DNA of 64,000 nucleotides from Chryseobacterium indologenes (lineage in GTDB: Bacteria; Bacteroidota; Bacteroidia; Flavobacteriales; Weeksellaceae). The notes beneath the pieces were generated by a model. It worked only from the letters and a program-made list of their open reading frames with translations. It was not told the DNA's origin and made no database searches. Position numbers and translations under genes: made by a program. This document shows, piece after piece, positions 26,812 to 36,291 of the stretch. Numbering within the stretch: position 1 is the first letter of the stretch; each line of letters opens with the position of its first letter. The stretch is taken from positions 2,542,001-2,606,000 of the forward strand of contig NZ_CP074372.1 of NCBI RefSeq assembly GCF_018362995.1, given 5' to 3'.

Positions 26812-28116
26812 ATGAAATATTATAACTTAAAAGATCATCTTGAAAAAATTGATTTCAGAGAAGCAACAATAAAAGGTCAGGGAAAAGAAAAAGGATTGTT
26901 TTTCCCTGAAAATATTCCACAGTTTGACAAAGAATTTATTCAAAATATTCATCAATATTCTAATGAAGAAATTGCGTACAGATGCATGAAAGATTTTGTG
27001 GGGGATGAAATTCCATCAGAAATTCTAAAAGAAATTGTGGCAGAAACGGTAAGTTTTGAAATTCCTCTGGTGAAGATCAGTGAGCAGATTTCCATTTTGG
27101 AATTGTTTCATGGTCCTACACTTGCTTTTAAAGATATTGGTGCGAGATTTATGAGCCGTTGCCTGTCTTATTTTTTGAAAGATCAGCAGAAAAAAGTTAC
27201 TGTTCTTGTAGCTACTTCCGGAGATACCGGAGGTGCTGTGGCCCATGGATTCTACAAAATACCACAAATTAATGTGGTCATTCTTTATCCCAAAAACAGG
27301 GTAAGTCCGGTTCAGGAGAAGCAATTAACTGCATTAGGTGAAAATATATCAGCATTGGAAGTAAATGGCAGTTTTGATGACTGCCAGAATCTCGTAAAAC
27401 AGGCTTTTTCTGATGAAGAAATCAACAGGCAGTTATTTCTGACTTCAGCCAATTCTATTAACGTTGCAAGATGGCTTCCCCAGCAGATTTACTATTTAAT
27501 AGCCTTAAAACAATGGATTGAAAATCATAAAGAGCAGCCCGTAATCTGTGTTCCGAGTGGAAATTTCGGAAATATTTGCGCCGGGCTTCTGACTCATTTC
27601 AGAGGTTTGCCCGCCAGTCATTTTATTGCAGCCTGTAATGCTAATCAGGTAGTTCCTGATTATTTTAAGACTCAAAACTATCAGCCTCAAAAAGCTGTTG
27701 CCACTCTATCTAATGCCATGGATGTTGGAGATCCGAGCAATTTTGTGAGAATTCTGGAGCTTTTCGGGCATCAGTTTGAAATAATAAAAAATAAAGTATC
27801 GGCATATTCCATTGATGATGATAAAACAATGAATAACATCACAGAAGTTTATGAGAAATACGGCTATATTCTGGAACCTCACAGTGCCGTAGCGTTTGCT
27901 GCAATGGAACAGTATCTGAAAGAAAATCCCGGTCAAAAAGGATATATTCTTGGTACTGCCCATCCGGTAAAATTCCCTGATGCTGTAGAAAAAGCGATTC
28001 ATACTCAGATTGAAATTCCTGATTCATTGAACGAGCTGATGAAAAAGGAGAAAAAAACTGTAGAAATAAATTCAGACTTTGAAGAATTAAGACGATTTTT
28101 GCTTCATAAAATATGA
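26812..28116 (+). CDS. thrC: Threonine synthase
   Basis: The 434-residue PLP enzyme converts O-phosphohomoserine to threonine. The PLP lysine is Lys107 in HGPTLAFKDIGARFM; TSGDTGGAVAHGF and PSGNFGNICAGL are the phosphate-binding loops. It completes the pathway started by thrA and thrB in the same operon. Confidence 0.95.
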   Translation: MKYYNLKDHLEKIDFREATIKGQGKEKGLFFPENIPQFDKEFIQNIHQYSNEEIAYRCMKDFVGDEIPSEILKEIVAETVSFEIPLVKISEQISILELFHGPTLAFKDIGARFMSRCLSYFLKDQQKKVTVLVATSGDTGGAVAHGFYKIPQINVVILYPKNRVSPVQEKQLTALGENISALEVNGSFDDCQNLVKQAFSDEEINRQLFLTSANSINVARWLPQQIYYLIALKQWIENHKEQPVICVPSGNFGNICAGLLTHFRGLPASHFIAACNANQVVPDYFKTQNYQPQKAVATLSNAMDVGDPSNFVRILELFGHQFEIIKNKVSAYSIDDDKTMNNITEVYEKYGYILEPHSAVAFAAMEQYLKENPGQKGYILGTAHPVKFPDAVEKAIHTQIEIPDSLNELMKKEKKTVEINSDFEELRRFLLHKI

Positions 28117-28120
28117 GGCA

Positions 28121-28489
28121 ATGAGCAAAATATATCTTGAAGACGTAAGAATATATGCGTACCACGGCGTACTTCCTGAGGAAAATATTATCGGGACATA
28201 TTATATTCTGAATGTAGAACTTCATACTGATCTGTGGAAAGCAGCAGAATCTGACGACCTGCATGACACCATAAGCTATGCGGATATCAACGATATTCTT
28301 CACAAGGAAATGAAAATAAAATCCAAATTACTGGAACATGTAGCCGGAAGAATAATCTCAACTATTCACAACAGCTTTCCACAGATTGATTATATTAAAT
28401 TAAAAATCACGAAAACAGCCCCTCCTATGCAGGGAGAAATGACAGGTGCCAGCATTGAGCTTGAAAAAAGCTTTAAACCGGAAAATTAA
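28121..28489 (+). CDS. folB: Dihydroneopterin aldolase
   Basis: The 122-residue enzyme of folate synthesis shows the family pattern: IYLEDVRIYAYHGVLPEENIIG at the start, a conserved Glu-Tyr/His region (DTISYADINDIL) and a final KITKTAPPMQGEM. It starts 4 bp after the thrC stop, so it is part of the threonine operon transcript although its pathway differs. Confidence 0.93.
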   Translation: MSKIYLEDVRIYAYHGVLPEENIIGTYYILNVELHTDLWKAAESDDLHDTISYADINDILHKEMKIKSKLLEHVAGRIISTIHNSFPQIDYIKLKITKTAPPMQGEMTGASIELEKSFKPEN

Positions 28490-28523
28490 AATTCTTATTT
28501 TCGTTCATTAAAAAACATACACA

Positions 28524-29888
28524 TTGAAATTCGTTAAAATATTATTTTTATTAGCAGGTATCAGCATTTTTGGTCAGACCGGTGTTAATAATCAGCTGGC
28601 GGCTTATAATTTTCCAAAGATAAAGTCCAGTATTACCATGCCTGTGACGATTCCTCTTTCCGAACTGAGCAATATGATCAATGCTTCTGTGAAAGACCTT
28701 GTTTACCAGGATGATTCTTATACTGACAATAATAATGATCAGTTTAAAGTGAAAGTATGGAAAACAAGACCTATTCGTCTTGTAGGCGGAACCAGCCAGA
28801 ATTTACTGATTGAAGTTCCATTAAAAATATGGGCAGAAAAAGGAATCGGAACTCTGGGAGTATATACTTATCAGAATACTACCTTTGAAACCGTAATGTC
28901 ATTCAATACAACCGTTACTTTTAGAAATAACTGGACCATTACCACCAATACACAACCCAATGGCTTCAGATGGGTAACAAAACCCGTCCTTGATTACGGA
29001 AGAATACAGATTCCTATTACTTCCATTGTTGAAAAAAGTTTAAAAGAACAACAGGAGAAATTCTGTAAAACGATAGACCAGCAAATGGCCACACAGCTGA
29101 ATTTCCAGCAATATGCCTTAATGGCCTGGAATACATTTCTACAGCCTTTCAATATCTCTGAAGAATATAATACATGGCTGAAGGTAAGTCCGGTGGGAGT
29201 CAATATTACTCCTTTGAAATTTTATGGAAACCAGATCAATGCTACGCTTGGTGTTGATATTTATTCAGAAACTTTTACAGGGAGCAAACCCGCAGCTTCT
29301 TCACCTGCAACCAGTGTTGCCAATTTCAATTCCACTCCTACTGTTGCGGATAAGTTTATTTTACAGACTACAGCCAATATTCCTTTTACAGAGGCAAGCA
29401 ATATGGCAAGAAAAACATTTCTAAATAAGGAATTCGATATCCGTGACTCTAAAGTGAAAGTAACTGACATCAGGGTATATGGAGTTGATAACAGAGTGGT
29501 TATTGAAGCTCAGACCGATGGCTATATAAAAGGTACGGCCATTATTTCCGGAATTCCGGTGTATGATGATGCAAAAAGAAAAATTGTTTTATCAGAAACC
29601 AAATTTAAACTAAAAACTATCAATATTCTTCAGAAAACAGCTTCTCTCCTGTTCCAAGGGAAAATTGTAAAAATGATTGAAGAGGAATATGGTATACCAA
29701 CCCAGGAGCTGGAAGAAACATCAAGAAAAAGTATTGAAGAAGCTTTTAATAAAGAATACTATAAAGGTTTAAAGATGAACGGGAAAGTATTCAATCTGAA
29801 GCCCAGTAAAATTCTACTCAGCAGTACAGGAATTACAGCCGTTATCGATACAAATGCTTCATTAAAGTTACTTGTCAACGGATTTTAA
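28524..29888 (+). CDS. DUF4403 family secreted protein
   Basis: The 454-residue protein has a signal peptide (KFVKILFLLAGISIFG, followed by QTGVNN) and two related halves of beta-rich sequence: the LSNMINASV motif near residue 50 and the similar TEASNMARKTF near 290, which is typical of the DUF4403 (tubular lipid-binding-like) family. The start codon is TTG at 28524. It is probably periplasmic; function is not known. Lies between folB and the RDD gene. Confidence 0.8.
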   Translation: MKFVKILFLLAGISIFGQTGVNNQLAAYNFPKIKSSITMPVTIPLSELSNMINASVKDLVYQDDSYTDNNNDQFKVKVWKTRPIRLVGGTSQNLLIEVPLKIWAEKGIGTLGVYTYQNTTFETVMSFNTTVTFRNNWTITTNTQPNGFRWVTKPVLDYGRIQIPITSIVEKSLKEQQEKFCKTIDQQMATQLNFQQYALMAWNTFLQPFNISEEYNTWLKVSPVGVNITPLKFYGNQINATLGVDIYSETFTGSKPAASSPATSVANFNSTPTVADKFILQTTANIPFTEASNMARKTFLNKEFDIRDSKVKVTDIRVYGVDNRVVIEAQTDGYIKGTAIISGIPVYDDAKRKIVLSETKFKLKTINILQKTASLLFQGKIVKMIEEEYGIPTQELEETSRKSIEEAFNKEYYKGLKMNGKVFNLKPSKILLSSTGITAVIDTNASLKLLVNGF

Positions 29889-29929
29889 AACTTCAAATAA
29901 AACTAACCATAAAAAACTAATAACCAACC

Positions 29930-30439
29930 ATGAGAAAATATTTAGTCGTTGTAGACAGAAACAGAGCCCAAAAGGGGATAAGACTTGCTAATTTTATTAT
30001 TGACAGACTTGTAATTACTCTTACCTTTCTTACTTTTGGGTTTGTTGCTGCCTTGATATTCAACCTTACCAATAATGATTTTTTCATTAATCTTGCTTAT
30101 AAGATGTCAGAAGTAAATAGATTTCTGGATATACTGATCACCTCTTTAATCTATTTTATGTACACTTTTCTTATAGAATATTTTACAAAAGGCAGATCTG
30201 TTGGCAAGTATATTACCGGAAGTAAAGTCATCTGTATTGATGGTACTGAGCCTACTTTCAATGATTATCTGATCAGAAATATTTCCAGGATTGTTCCTTT
30301 TGATGCCCTTTCTTTTTTAGGTGAAAATGGCTGGCATGATAAATGGAGTGATACAAGAGTAATTAACATTAAAAATTATCAGGCTGAAATTCAAGCAAAA
30401 AGCGAAATCGAGGCTCTTGGAAAGAAAGAAATTGCTTAA
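29930..30439 (+). CDS. RDD family membrane protein
   Basis: The 169-residue protein has the RDD-domain order: a first membrane helix after RLANFIIDRLVITLTFL, a second helix, and a third with LIEYFTKGRSVGKYITGSKV (conserved G-K-S/T-x-G-K pattern), ending DKWSDTRVINI. Such proteins are small inner-membrane proteins of unknown function. It is followed by the tRNA-Cys gene. Confidence 0.88.
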   Translation: MRKYLVVVDRNRAQKGIRLANFIIDRLVITLTFLTFGFVAALIFNLTNNDFFINLAYKMSEVNRFLDILITSLIYFMYTFLIEYFTKGRSVGKYITGSKVICIDGTEPTFNDYLIRNISRIVPFDALSFLGENGWHDKWSDTRVINIKNYQAEIQAKSEIEALGKKEIA

Positions 30440-30497
30440 AAACTTTTGTTCATAAAGAAATTTTGCTATATTTGCACACCTCAAAAATGGTAAAAAT

Positions 30498-30568
30498 GGT
30501 ACTTTGGCCGAGCGGCTAGGCAGTGGTCTGCAACACCATCTACAGCGGTTCGAATCCGCTAGGTACCT
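30498..30568 (+). tRNA. tRNA-Cys (GCA)
   Basis: Cloverleaf read directly: acceptor GGTACTT (30498-30504) pairs with AGGTACC (30561-30567), discriminator T at 30568; anticodon stem GTGGT/ACCAT around loop CTGCAAC with anticodon GCA; T-arm AGCGG-TTCGAAT-CCGCT. U73 and GCA are right for tRNA-Cys. CCA is not encoded. It sits at the edge of the accessory region that begins with the LanB genes. Confidence 0.95.
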
Positions 30569-30571
30569 CAG

Positions 30572-30603
30572 AAAAAACCTCTAATTATTTAGAGGTTTTT
30601 TTG
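30572..30603 (+). terminator. Terminator of tRNA-Cys
   Basis: AACCTCTAA (30576-30584) pairs with TTAGAGGTT (30589-30597) across TTAT, extended by A/T pairs and a T-run. The A-run on the left lets it also act on the minus-strand LanB operon. Confidence 0.9.
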
Positions 30604-30695
30604 TTTTTAGATTTTAGAACTTTCAGCTTAAAAAAGCTAAACTTATTATTTCTTATCTCCCAAATTAATCGCTTAACAAAGATTATAAATGTTTT

Positions 30696-31541
30696 CTACA
30701 AGTTTTTAAAAGTTTCCATTTTATAATACCTCAACAAATAATCATAAATTATCATTTCAAACAGTCTTTGATTAGATACAAACATCCTGTTGATATTCAT
30801 ATGAAATATACTTTGAAAGAAAATTCGCAAAGGCATCTCTAAAGTTTGGTCTTCATTATGATTGAGAATATTTTTCAATATTGAATTACATTTTTCAATA
30901 TTGAAAACAATAGCATTTCTCTCCTCTAAAAAATCTTCAGAATTAAGAAAATCAAGAAACTTTGGTTTAAATCCTCTGTATTTTTTATCCAATTGACTAT
31001 TGAGCTTTTTGTCAGCATTGAATTCTTTTTTAAAAGCATCATTGGAATCCCTGATCCAATCTAACTTTTCCTGAAACGAAAGGTTTAATTTGTTTAAAAG
31101 TTGATCAATATAAAAGAAACTAACTATGATTTTTTCTTCATCATCATAATGCAAACACTGCAAAATAAATTCACTATTTCGATGGAAAAATGCCTCAGCA
31201 TCTTCTATCGTATTTTGGCCATATCTTTCAATTTCCCTGATATAAGTTTCAATGGCCACACTCGAAATCTCTCCACTATCTACATAAGGTTGAAAACTAT
31301 AATCAATTTTTTCTAGAGCTTTGTTATAATTTTCTGTGGTATTCAATTTGATTCTTAGTCTCAAATGTGGTTTAGGATCATTATAGCGGATAAAAAACCA
31401 TTTCATGATATAATTATTTTCTATAAAATAATCGATCAAGAGTTGTATAGCTTCCTCCAGAATAATATCTGATGTTTTAATTCCCGTGTAAATCTTCAGA
31501 TACAGCCATTCATTTCCCGGAATAAATTTTCTTTCAGTCAT
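30696..31541 (-). CDS. LanB C-terminal (elimination) domain protein, thiopeptide-type
   Basis: The 281-residue protein matches the separate small subunit of split class I lanthipeptide dehydratases (SpaB_C / thiopeptide-type bacteriocin biosynthesis). Visible family features: N-terminal EWLYLKIYTG, the block WFFIRYNDPKPHLRLRI (residues about 46-62) and ETYIREIERYG (about 100-110). In this class the domain removes glutamate from glutamylated Ser/Thr to give dehydroalanine or dehydrobutyrine. It overlaps the large dehydratase gene by 8 bp and is last in the operon. Confidence 0.87.
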   Translation of the reverse strand: MTERKFIPGNEWLYLKIYTGIKTSDIILEEAIQLLIDYFIENNYIMKWFFIRYNDPKPHLRLRIKLNTTENYNKALEKIDYSFQPYVDSGEISSVAIETYIREIERYGQNTIEDAEAFFHRNSEFILQCLHYDDEEKIIVSFFYIDQLLNKLNLSFQEKLDWIRDSNDAFKKEFNADKKLNSQLDKKYRGFKPKFLDFLNSEDFLEERNAIVFNIEKCNSILKNILNHNEDQTLEMPLRIFFQSIFHMNINRMFVSNQRLFEMIIYDYLLRYYKMETFKNL

Positions 31542-33750
31542 TCTTCAGTGGTTTATCTTTATACATAGGAAATACAAATTCATGCTTAAAATCATCATTT
31601 TCATTACATAAAAATTCTTCAATAACAATTGTCTTCTCTCTTTTTATAGTTTGTATAAAAAGCTTTGCCATATCATAATTTTCAAGGTTTATTGTTAAAG
31701 TGTTATCAAATTTTACCCATTGAATCCATACTGGAATTTTTCTTTTTTGTCTCCACTCTTTTATCTTTAGTAAAAAGTCTTTTTTATCTAAAATCGATGA
31801 TTCCAAAAATGAAATAGCTCTTTCTGTTATCTTCCACCGAGCTTTTGAAAGAATAATATCATTATATTCTATCCTTGGTAAAAACGTATAAATATGTTCC
31901 AATCCTCCCCAACTGAAATAAAGACCTGATTTCATATCTTGAGAATACAGATCAGATAAAAAATGATAGACAGGCAGAGTATTCGCACGATAATTATGAG
32001 CGTTTGTCAGATAAGGTTTTATTTCTTTATCCAATTTTTTTGAACGTAATACAATCCTATCATTTTTCAAAGAAATATACAAATCTTCTACTTGTATTTG
32101 ATTTTCTGCTGGCAACAGCGATTGAGCTAAATAAGGGATTTCATACTGCCTTAAGGTTGGCCTTCTTATTATATTTCCTATTCTTGATTCCGGCAAATGA
32201 ATAATTTCTGCCAAAATAAATTCTGAATTTATTTCTTCCTCTTTGTCCGCAATGGTTTTTGTCAAATGTTGTATTTCTGCTTTTTCTGAACAAAATCTGC
32301 CCAACAGATTCCCGGCACTGCTCCCTGTACTATTATTTAAACATAGTTTTTCTTGATTACTATCCGTAATAATTTCTGCAAAAAAAGAAATTGTATCAGG
32401 CAAATCATTCCAATTTTCATTGAAGTCTTTAAAGTCCTCATCCGTTAACTCAATCTTATACAAATCTTCCAATAATGCATCTTGCAACTTTTCGTTAAGA
32501 ACTTTATGAACCGGGTTAAATTTAATATGTAAATCCTCCTGTTTTTTAGAATTTGAAATTTTCAGATCATCTAAATAAGGATGCATTCCTTTGATTGAAA
32601 CATTTTGTTTGTAACCAATTCCAACCTCAGGATCAAGAACATACAATAAAGATATTTCCTGTGATTCAAATCTCTCGGAAAAAGCTTTTTTAAACATTGA
32701 AAATTCATTTTCATTTTTCTTAAAAGTAATTTTGTTTAAGAAGCTAATCCCTTGTTTAAGTTTCCTTTTCCAACTGGGTGCCAACTCAAAGATGTCCTTA
32801 AAATATAAATCTGTTTGAAATAAATATTTTTGCTCGTATTCTATTTCAAAAGATTCAATTAATTCTTCAACTTCAACATATTTACAAACTGAATTCGCAA
32901 TTTCCTGATCTAATTCTTCTAGTTTTCTTTTTATCAAAATTAAAATTTCAACTTCTTTTTTAGCTTTTATTCTGTTTAAAATAGAGATAATAGTATCTAA
33001 GAAATCTTTTCCTGAAACATTAGGTTCTAATTCGCTTACAAGTATTTGATTATTGATAAGTTCTTCTACAAATTCTTTAGCATCTTCAATTGTAATTTCA
33101 GCATTAATAAGGATTTTTGAAATTTGATGAATGGTTTTACCTGGTTTCGAAAAATCCAATATACTCTGTAATTCGTCAGAAATTAAAGCAGATGAAATAA
33201 TGTGTTCTCTTTTCCCATCTAATTGTTGATATTCAATATACCTTATTTTATTACCTATTTTGTAAATACTGTTATTAGGATAAAATAAAAGCTGATCTGC
33301 TATTTTCGGAGTTTTCACAAAATGATTAGCCAAACCAACCAAAAAATGCATATCAAGTTTAGTATCTCTAATTTGGTCAATAATCGCTAATTTTTGATTT
33401 TTAGTTGCAGCAGTTTTATCCTTGAATTTTCCCAGTTTGACTCCAGAAAATAAGCCGAATGGTGTACTGCGTGTACTCATCCGGCTATAGTATTTCAAAA
33501 AGGTATAATTTAGTCTTTGGTATTCTTTGGGTGAAAATTCTTTTTCTGAGTCAATCCATTTTCTTAATGCCACATATAAATCAGGTGACGCAAGATAGAT
33601 GGATTCCTGAAAAACAGGATCATTATATACTTCTTTTAATTCTTCATCCAGAACTTCTTCCTTATAGTACTTTTCTTGGAAGCTTTTGTATGATAACATA
33701 GGAGTACGTACAACATACTCCTCAAAAAAATGATATGGAAAACGAGACAT
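31534..33750 (-). CDS. LanB-type lantibiotic dehydratase, glutamylation domain
   Basis: The 738-residue protein carries the N-terminal part of class I lanthipeptide dehydratases: the YYSRMSTRSTPFGLFSGV motif (residues about 88-104) is diagnostic, and the C-terminal third (FLPRIEYNDIILSKARWKI, then WIQWVKFDNTLTINLENYD) matches too. LanB uses glutamyl-tRNA-Glu to glutamylate Ser/Thr of a precursor peptide. Fused LanBs are about 1000 residues; here the elimination part is a separate gene (31541-30696), as in some Bacteroidota clusters such as pinensin. Its start directly abuts the stop of the prolyl oligopeptidase gene. No LanC cyclase is nearby. Confidence 0.9.
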   Translation of the reverse strand: MSRFPYHFFEEYVVRTPMLSYKSFQEKYYKEEVLDEELKEVYNDPVFQESIYLASPDLYVALRKWIDSEKEFSPKEYQRLNYTFLKYYSRMSTRSTPFGLFSGVKLGKFKDKTAATKNQKLAIIDQIRDTKLDMHFLVGLANHFVKTPKIADQLLFYPNNSIYKIGNKIRYIEYQQLDGKREHIISSALISDELQSILDFSKPGKTIHQISKILINAEITIEDAKEFVEELINNQILVSELEPNVSGKDFLDTIISILNRIKAKKEVEILILIKRKLEELDQEIANSVCKYVEVEELIESFEIEYEQKYLFQTDLYFKDIFELAPSWKRKLKQGISFLNKITFKKNENEFSMFKKAFSERFESQEISLLYVLDPEVGIGYKQNVSIKGMHPYLDDLKISNSKKQEDLHIKFNPVHKVLNEKLQDALLEDLYKIELTDEDFKDFNENWNDLPDTISFFAEIITDSNQEKLCLNNSTGSSAGNLLGRFCSEKAEIQHLTKTIADKEEEINSEFILAEIIHLPESRIGNIIRRPTLRQYEIPYLAQSLLPAENQIQVEDLYISLKNDRIVLRSKKLDKEIKPYLTNAHNYRANTLPVYHFLSDLYSQDMKSGLYFSWGGLEHIYTFLPRIEYNDIILSKARWKITERAISFLESSILDKKDFLLKIKEWRQKRKIPVWIQWVKFDNTLTINLENYDMAKLFIQTIKREKTIVIEEFLCNENDDFKHEFVFPMYKDKPLKND

Positions 33751-35922
33751 TTATTTTTTTTGATTTTGAGGCTGGTAGTCAGGATGTCCTAATTGCCAGA
33801 AGGCAAAAGCAAAAATATCTGATAGATTAGCATGCCCATGAGCGGCAGTTGTATTATTTCCGTGACCTCCTTCATAATCTACTTGAAGTAGTACTGGATT
33901 TTTAGAACCATTATCAGCCATCAACTTAGCAGCGAATTTCACAGGCTCCCATGCAGCTACTCTTGGATCATTTATTCCTGCTGTTATAAACGTAGCAGGG
34001 TATTTAACTCCTTTCTTTATATGGTAATATGCATCCATCTCCTGCAGAGCTTTAAATTCTTTTGGATCTTTTATGTTTCCGTATTCCTCTGAGTTAATAT
34101 CCATACTAAGCACATTCCTCAATGTATTAATAGATGGAACTTCCAGAATTGCAGCTTTAAAAAGTTCAGGTCTTTCTGTTATTGCTCTTCCTACAGTTAT
34201 TCCTCCTGCACTAGCTCCCCAAATTGCAACTTTATCTTTTGAGGTATATTTTTCATTAATTAAATATTCTGTACAGTCTATCAAATCCCTCCACGTATTA
34301 GGTTTCGTTTCTTTATATCCCCCTAAACGCCACTTTTTTCCTTTTTCACCACCTCCTCTCACATGGGCTATTGCAAAAATTCCTCCCTGATTAGCCCATA
34401 ATAAATAAATTCTAGAAAAAAATGGGGTTCTAGAATATCCATATGCTCCATAAGAATCTATTAATACAGGATTTTTACCATTCATCTTAATATTTTTATT
34501 ATATATAAGAGATAATGGTATTTCTTCTCCGTCTCTTGCTTTTACAGTGATTTCTTTAACTATAATATCTCTAAATTCGGGATAATCTGTAATTGGAGTT
34601 AAACTTTCAGGAGAAAACAAACCAGTTCTCAGATCATATCTAAAACGTTGTTCTTCATTTGCCCATCCTGAGCAGCTAACCCAGATTTCTGAAAAATCTT
34701 TCCCTTTTGCTTTTAAACTAATACTGCCAGATGGATAGGGAGGTTCAATCGAACTATCTTTACCTTCCTTATACTGATATAGCTTTGCTTCAACTCCATT
34801 TTTAGTTGTAGTATAATAGATACCATCTTTAGTTACCCTGTATTGCCCAATAACTTCGTCTTCTTTTTCAGGAATAAGCACTTCAGGATTTCTAAAATCT
34901 GGTTTTACCAGGTTGGTCTTACAAAGTGTATAGTTTTGAGAATTATATTGGGACAAGAAAAATAAATCATTATCAGAGAGTTGTAGAGATCTCACTTTAT
35001 CTTCTTTATTATAAAGGGGCTTCCACGTTCTTTTCCCTTCTAGCAAATCTTGCTTTGCAATTATAAATGTTTGCCTGTAATACTCATTATCAAGCAGCAT
35101 TCCAATATAAAATCTGTCGTTAGAGTCTAAAATAATAGGAGCTTTCTTTTCATCCATTTTTAGTTCTGGATTATTACTGGCGGAAAAAACATCTACCACT
35201 TTCTTTGGGTCTGTTCCTATTTTGTATAAAATAACTTGTGCATTTTTATAGAAGTCAGAAGACTTAGGATCTTTTATTGGAAAATATGTATAGAAAAAGC
35301 CAGAATTATCATCCAACCAATTTATTCCTCCTATATTTGCAGGTGCTGTATTAATAATGACTTCGGGGTAGATGTATTTGCTTTTTACATCCATAATAAT
35401 AACCTCCGAAAGTTCTTTTCCTTTTTCAGCCATCGCAATAACTACCCTATTTCCAACTAAATCGGGGCTAATATAATTAATAACAAATTGATGATTTTGT
35501 TCGTTACTTTTATAATTAGCGGGATCATAAAGAAGTATTTCTTCTCCAGAAAACCTCTCCCGGTAATATAGTTTGGCAACTTTCTCATTGCCATTTTTCT
35601 TTAAATAAAAATATTTATCATTATTAGTTATATTTAAATTCGAAATTGAGTAACCTTGTCTTTGATCAAATTCCAGTCTTTGATTTAAATAAAACTTCCT
35701 TTTTGGAATCTTACCAAGAATAGAGTTGGTATAATCTGTTTGCTCCTTCATCCATTTTTTCGTTGAAGGATTATCTAAGTTCTCCAAATTTCTATATTTA
35801 TCTACAATCTTGGTCCCAAAATATTCATCTGTTGCCACAATAGAAGGAGCTAGATTACTTTTTTGAGCATTTAGAAAAAAAGAATAGAAAATGCTAATAA
35901 TGATAAATATTAATTGTTTCAT
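33751..35922 (-). CDS. Secreted prolyl oligopeptidase (S9A), probable leader/core processing protease
   Basis: The 723-residue serine peptidase has a signal peptide (KQLIFIIISIFYSFFLNA), an N-terminal seven-bladed propeller and a C-terminal hydrolase domain. Catalytic triad by position: Ser571 in WGASAGG, Asp652 in GINDPRV, His687 in GGHG. Family enzymes cut short peptides after proline. It lies between the lanthipeptide-like precursor (3 bp gap) and the LanB gene (no gap), so it is almost certainly part of the same pathway. The signal peptide puts it in the periplasm, so processing would follow export. A POP-type protease as maturase is known for the class III lanthipeptide flavipeptin. The precursor core has Pro at residues 42 and 47. 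Confidence 0.9.
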   Translation of the reverse strand: MKQLIFIIISIFYSFFLNAQKSNLAPSIVATDEYFGTKIVDKYRNLENLDNPSTKKWMKEQTDYTNSILGKIPKRKFYLNQRLEFDQRQGYSISNLNITNNDKYFYLKKNGNEKVAKLYYRERFSGEEILLYDPANYKSNEQNHQFVINYISPDLVGNRVVIAMAEKGKELSEVIIMDVKSKYIYPEVIINTAPANIGGINWLDDNSGFFYTYFPIKDPKSSDFYKNAQVILYKIGTDPKKVVDVFSASNNPELKMDEKKAPIILDSNDRFYIGMLLDNEYYRQTFIIAKQDLLEGKRTWKPLYNKEDKVRSLQLSDNDLFFLSQYNSQNYTLCKTNLVKPDFRNPEVLIPEKEDEVIGQYRVTKDGIYYTTTKNGVEAKLYQYKEGKDSSIEPPYPSGSISLKAKGKDFSEIWVSCSGWANEEQRFRYDLRTGLFSPESLTPITDYPEFRDIIVKEITVKARDGEEIPLSLIYNKNIKMNGKNPVLIDSYGAYGYSRTPFFSRIYLLWANQGGIFAIAHVRGGGEKGKKWRLGGYKETKPNTWRDLIDCTEYLINEKYTSKDKVAIWGASAGGITVGRAITERPELFKAAILEVPSINTLRNVLSMDINSEEYGNIKDPKEFKALQEMDAYYHIKKGVKYPATFITAGINDPRVAAWEPVKFAAKLMADNGSKNPVLLQVDYEGGHGNNTTAAHGHANLSDIFAFAFWQLGHPDYQPQNQKK

Positions 35923-35925
35923 TTT

Positions 35926-36093
35926 TTAACCTCTCACTGATATAGTATTGTTAGGTAATAATGTTCCTGGTTCATCACTATCATCTTTTTCTAGCTGATT
36001 ATTCCCTCCAGTAATTGTTTTCATTTCGCTAATTTTCAGTATTTGTAATTTCTTTAGCGATAATTTTTTTTCAGATTTGATAGTCTTTTTCAT
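35926..36093 (-). CDS. Class I lanthipeptide-type precursor peptide without cysteine
   Basis: A 55-residue frame not reported by ordinary gene calling. Leader: KKLSLKKLQILKISEMKTIT ending in Gly29-Gly30, the form seen in Bacteroidota LanB-associated precursors. The core after Gly-Gly reads NNQLEKDDSDEPGTLL then PNNTISVRG and holds Ser39, Thr44, Thr50 and Ser52 as possible dehydration sites. There is no cysteine in the whole peptide, so lanthionine rings cannot form within it. It is first in the minus-strand operon, 3 bp before the protease gene. Either the product is a linear dehydrated peptide, or thiols come from elsewhere. ATG 36093 is the only start giving the leader. Confidence 0.82.
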   Translation of the reverse strand: MKKTIKSEKKLSLKKLQILKISEMKTITGGNNQLEKDDSDEPGTLLPNNTISVRG

Positions 36094-36269
36094 TAATGAT
36101 AATATTTAAAAACGAGCAGCAAATAAAAGAATATTTTTCAAAACTGCAATAAGAACCCATTATGGATTTATAAATCAATAATATTAAAAACAACTTAATA
36201 AACACAATTTTAGAAGGTTAAATGTTTTTTTTATTTTTTTTAAGAATTTCTATTTGATGAATAAAAATG

Positions 36270-36277
36270 TAAATTTG
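36270..36277 (+). promoter_or_regulatory. -7 promoter box (TAAATTTG) for the TPR/AraC regulator
   Basis: Exact TAnnTTTG match 14 bp before the ATG pair at 36292/36295. Confidence 0.55.
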
Positions 36278-36291
36278 TATCGTATTACAAA

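Noticed and set aside
27839..28303. Minus-strand open frame of 154 codons across thrC and folB
   Set aside because: Antisense to two well-supported genes with no independent evidence.
35926..36093. Hidden cysteine in the LanB-associated precursor through frameshift
   Set aside because: The frame was read codon by codon; no Cys codon occurs and the leader and stop are in one uninterrupted frame.
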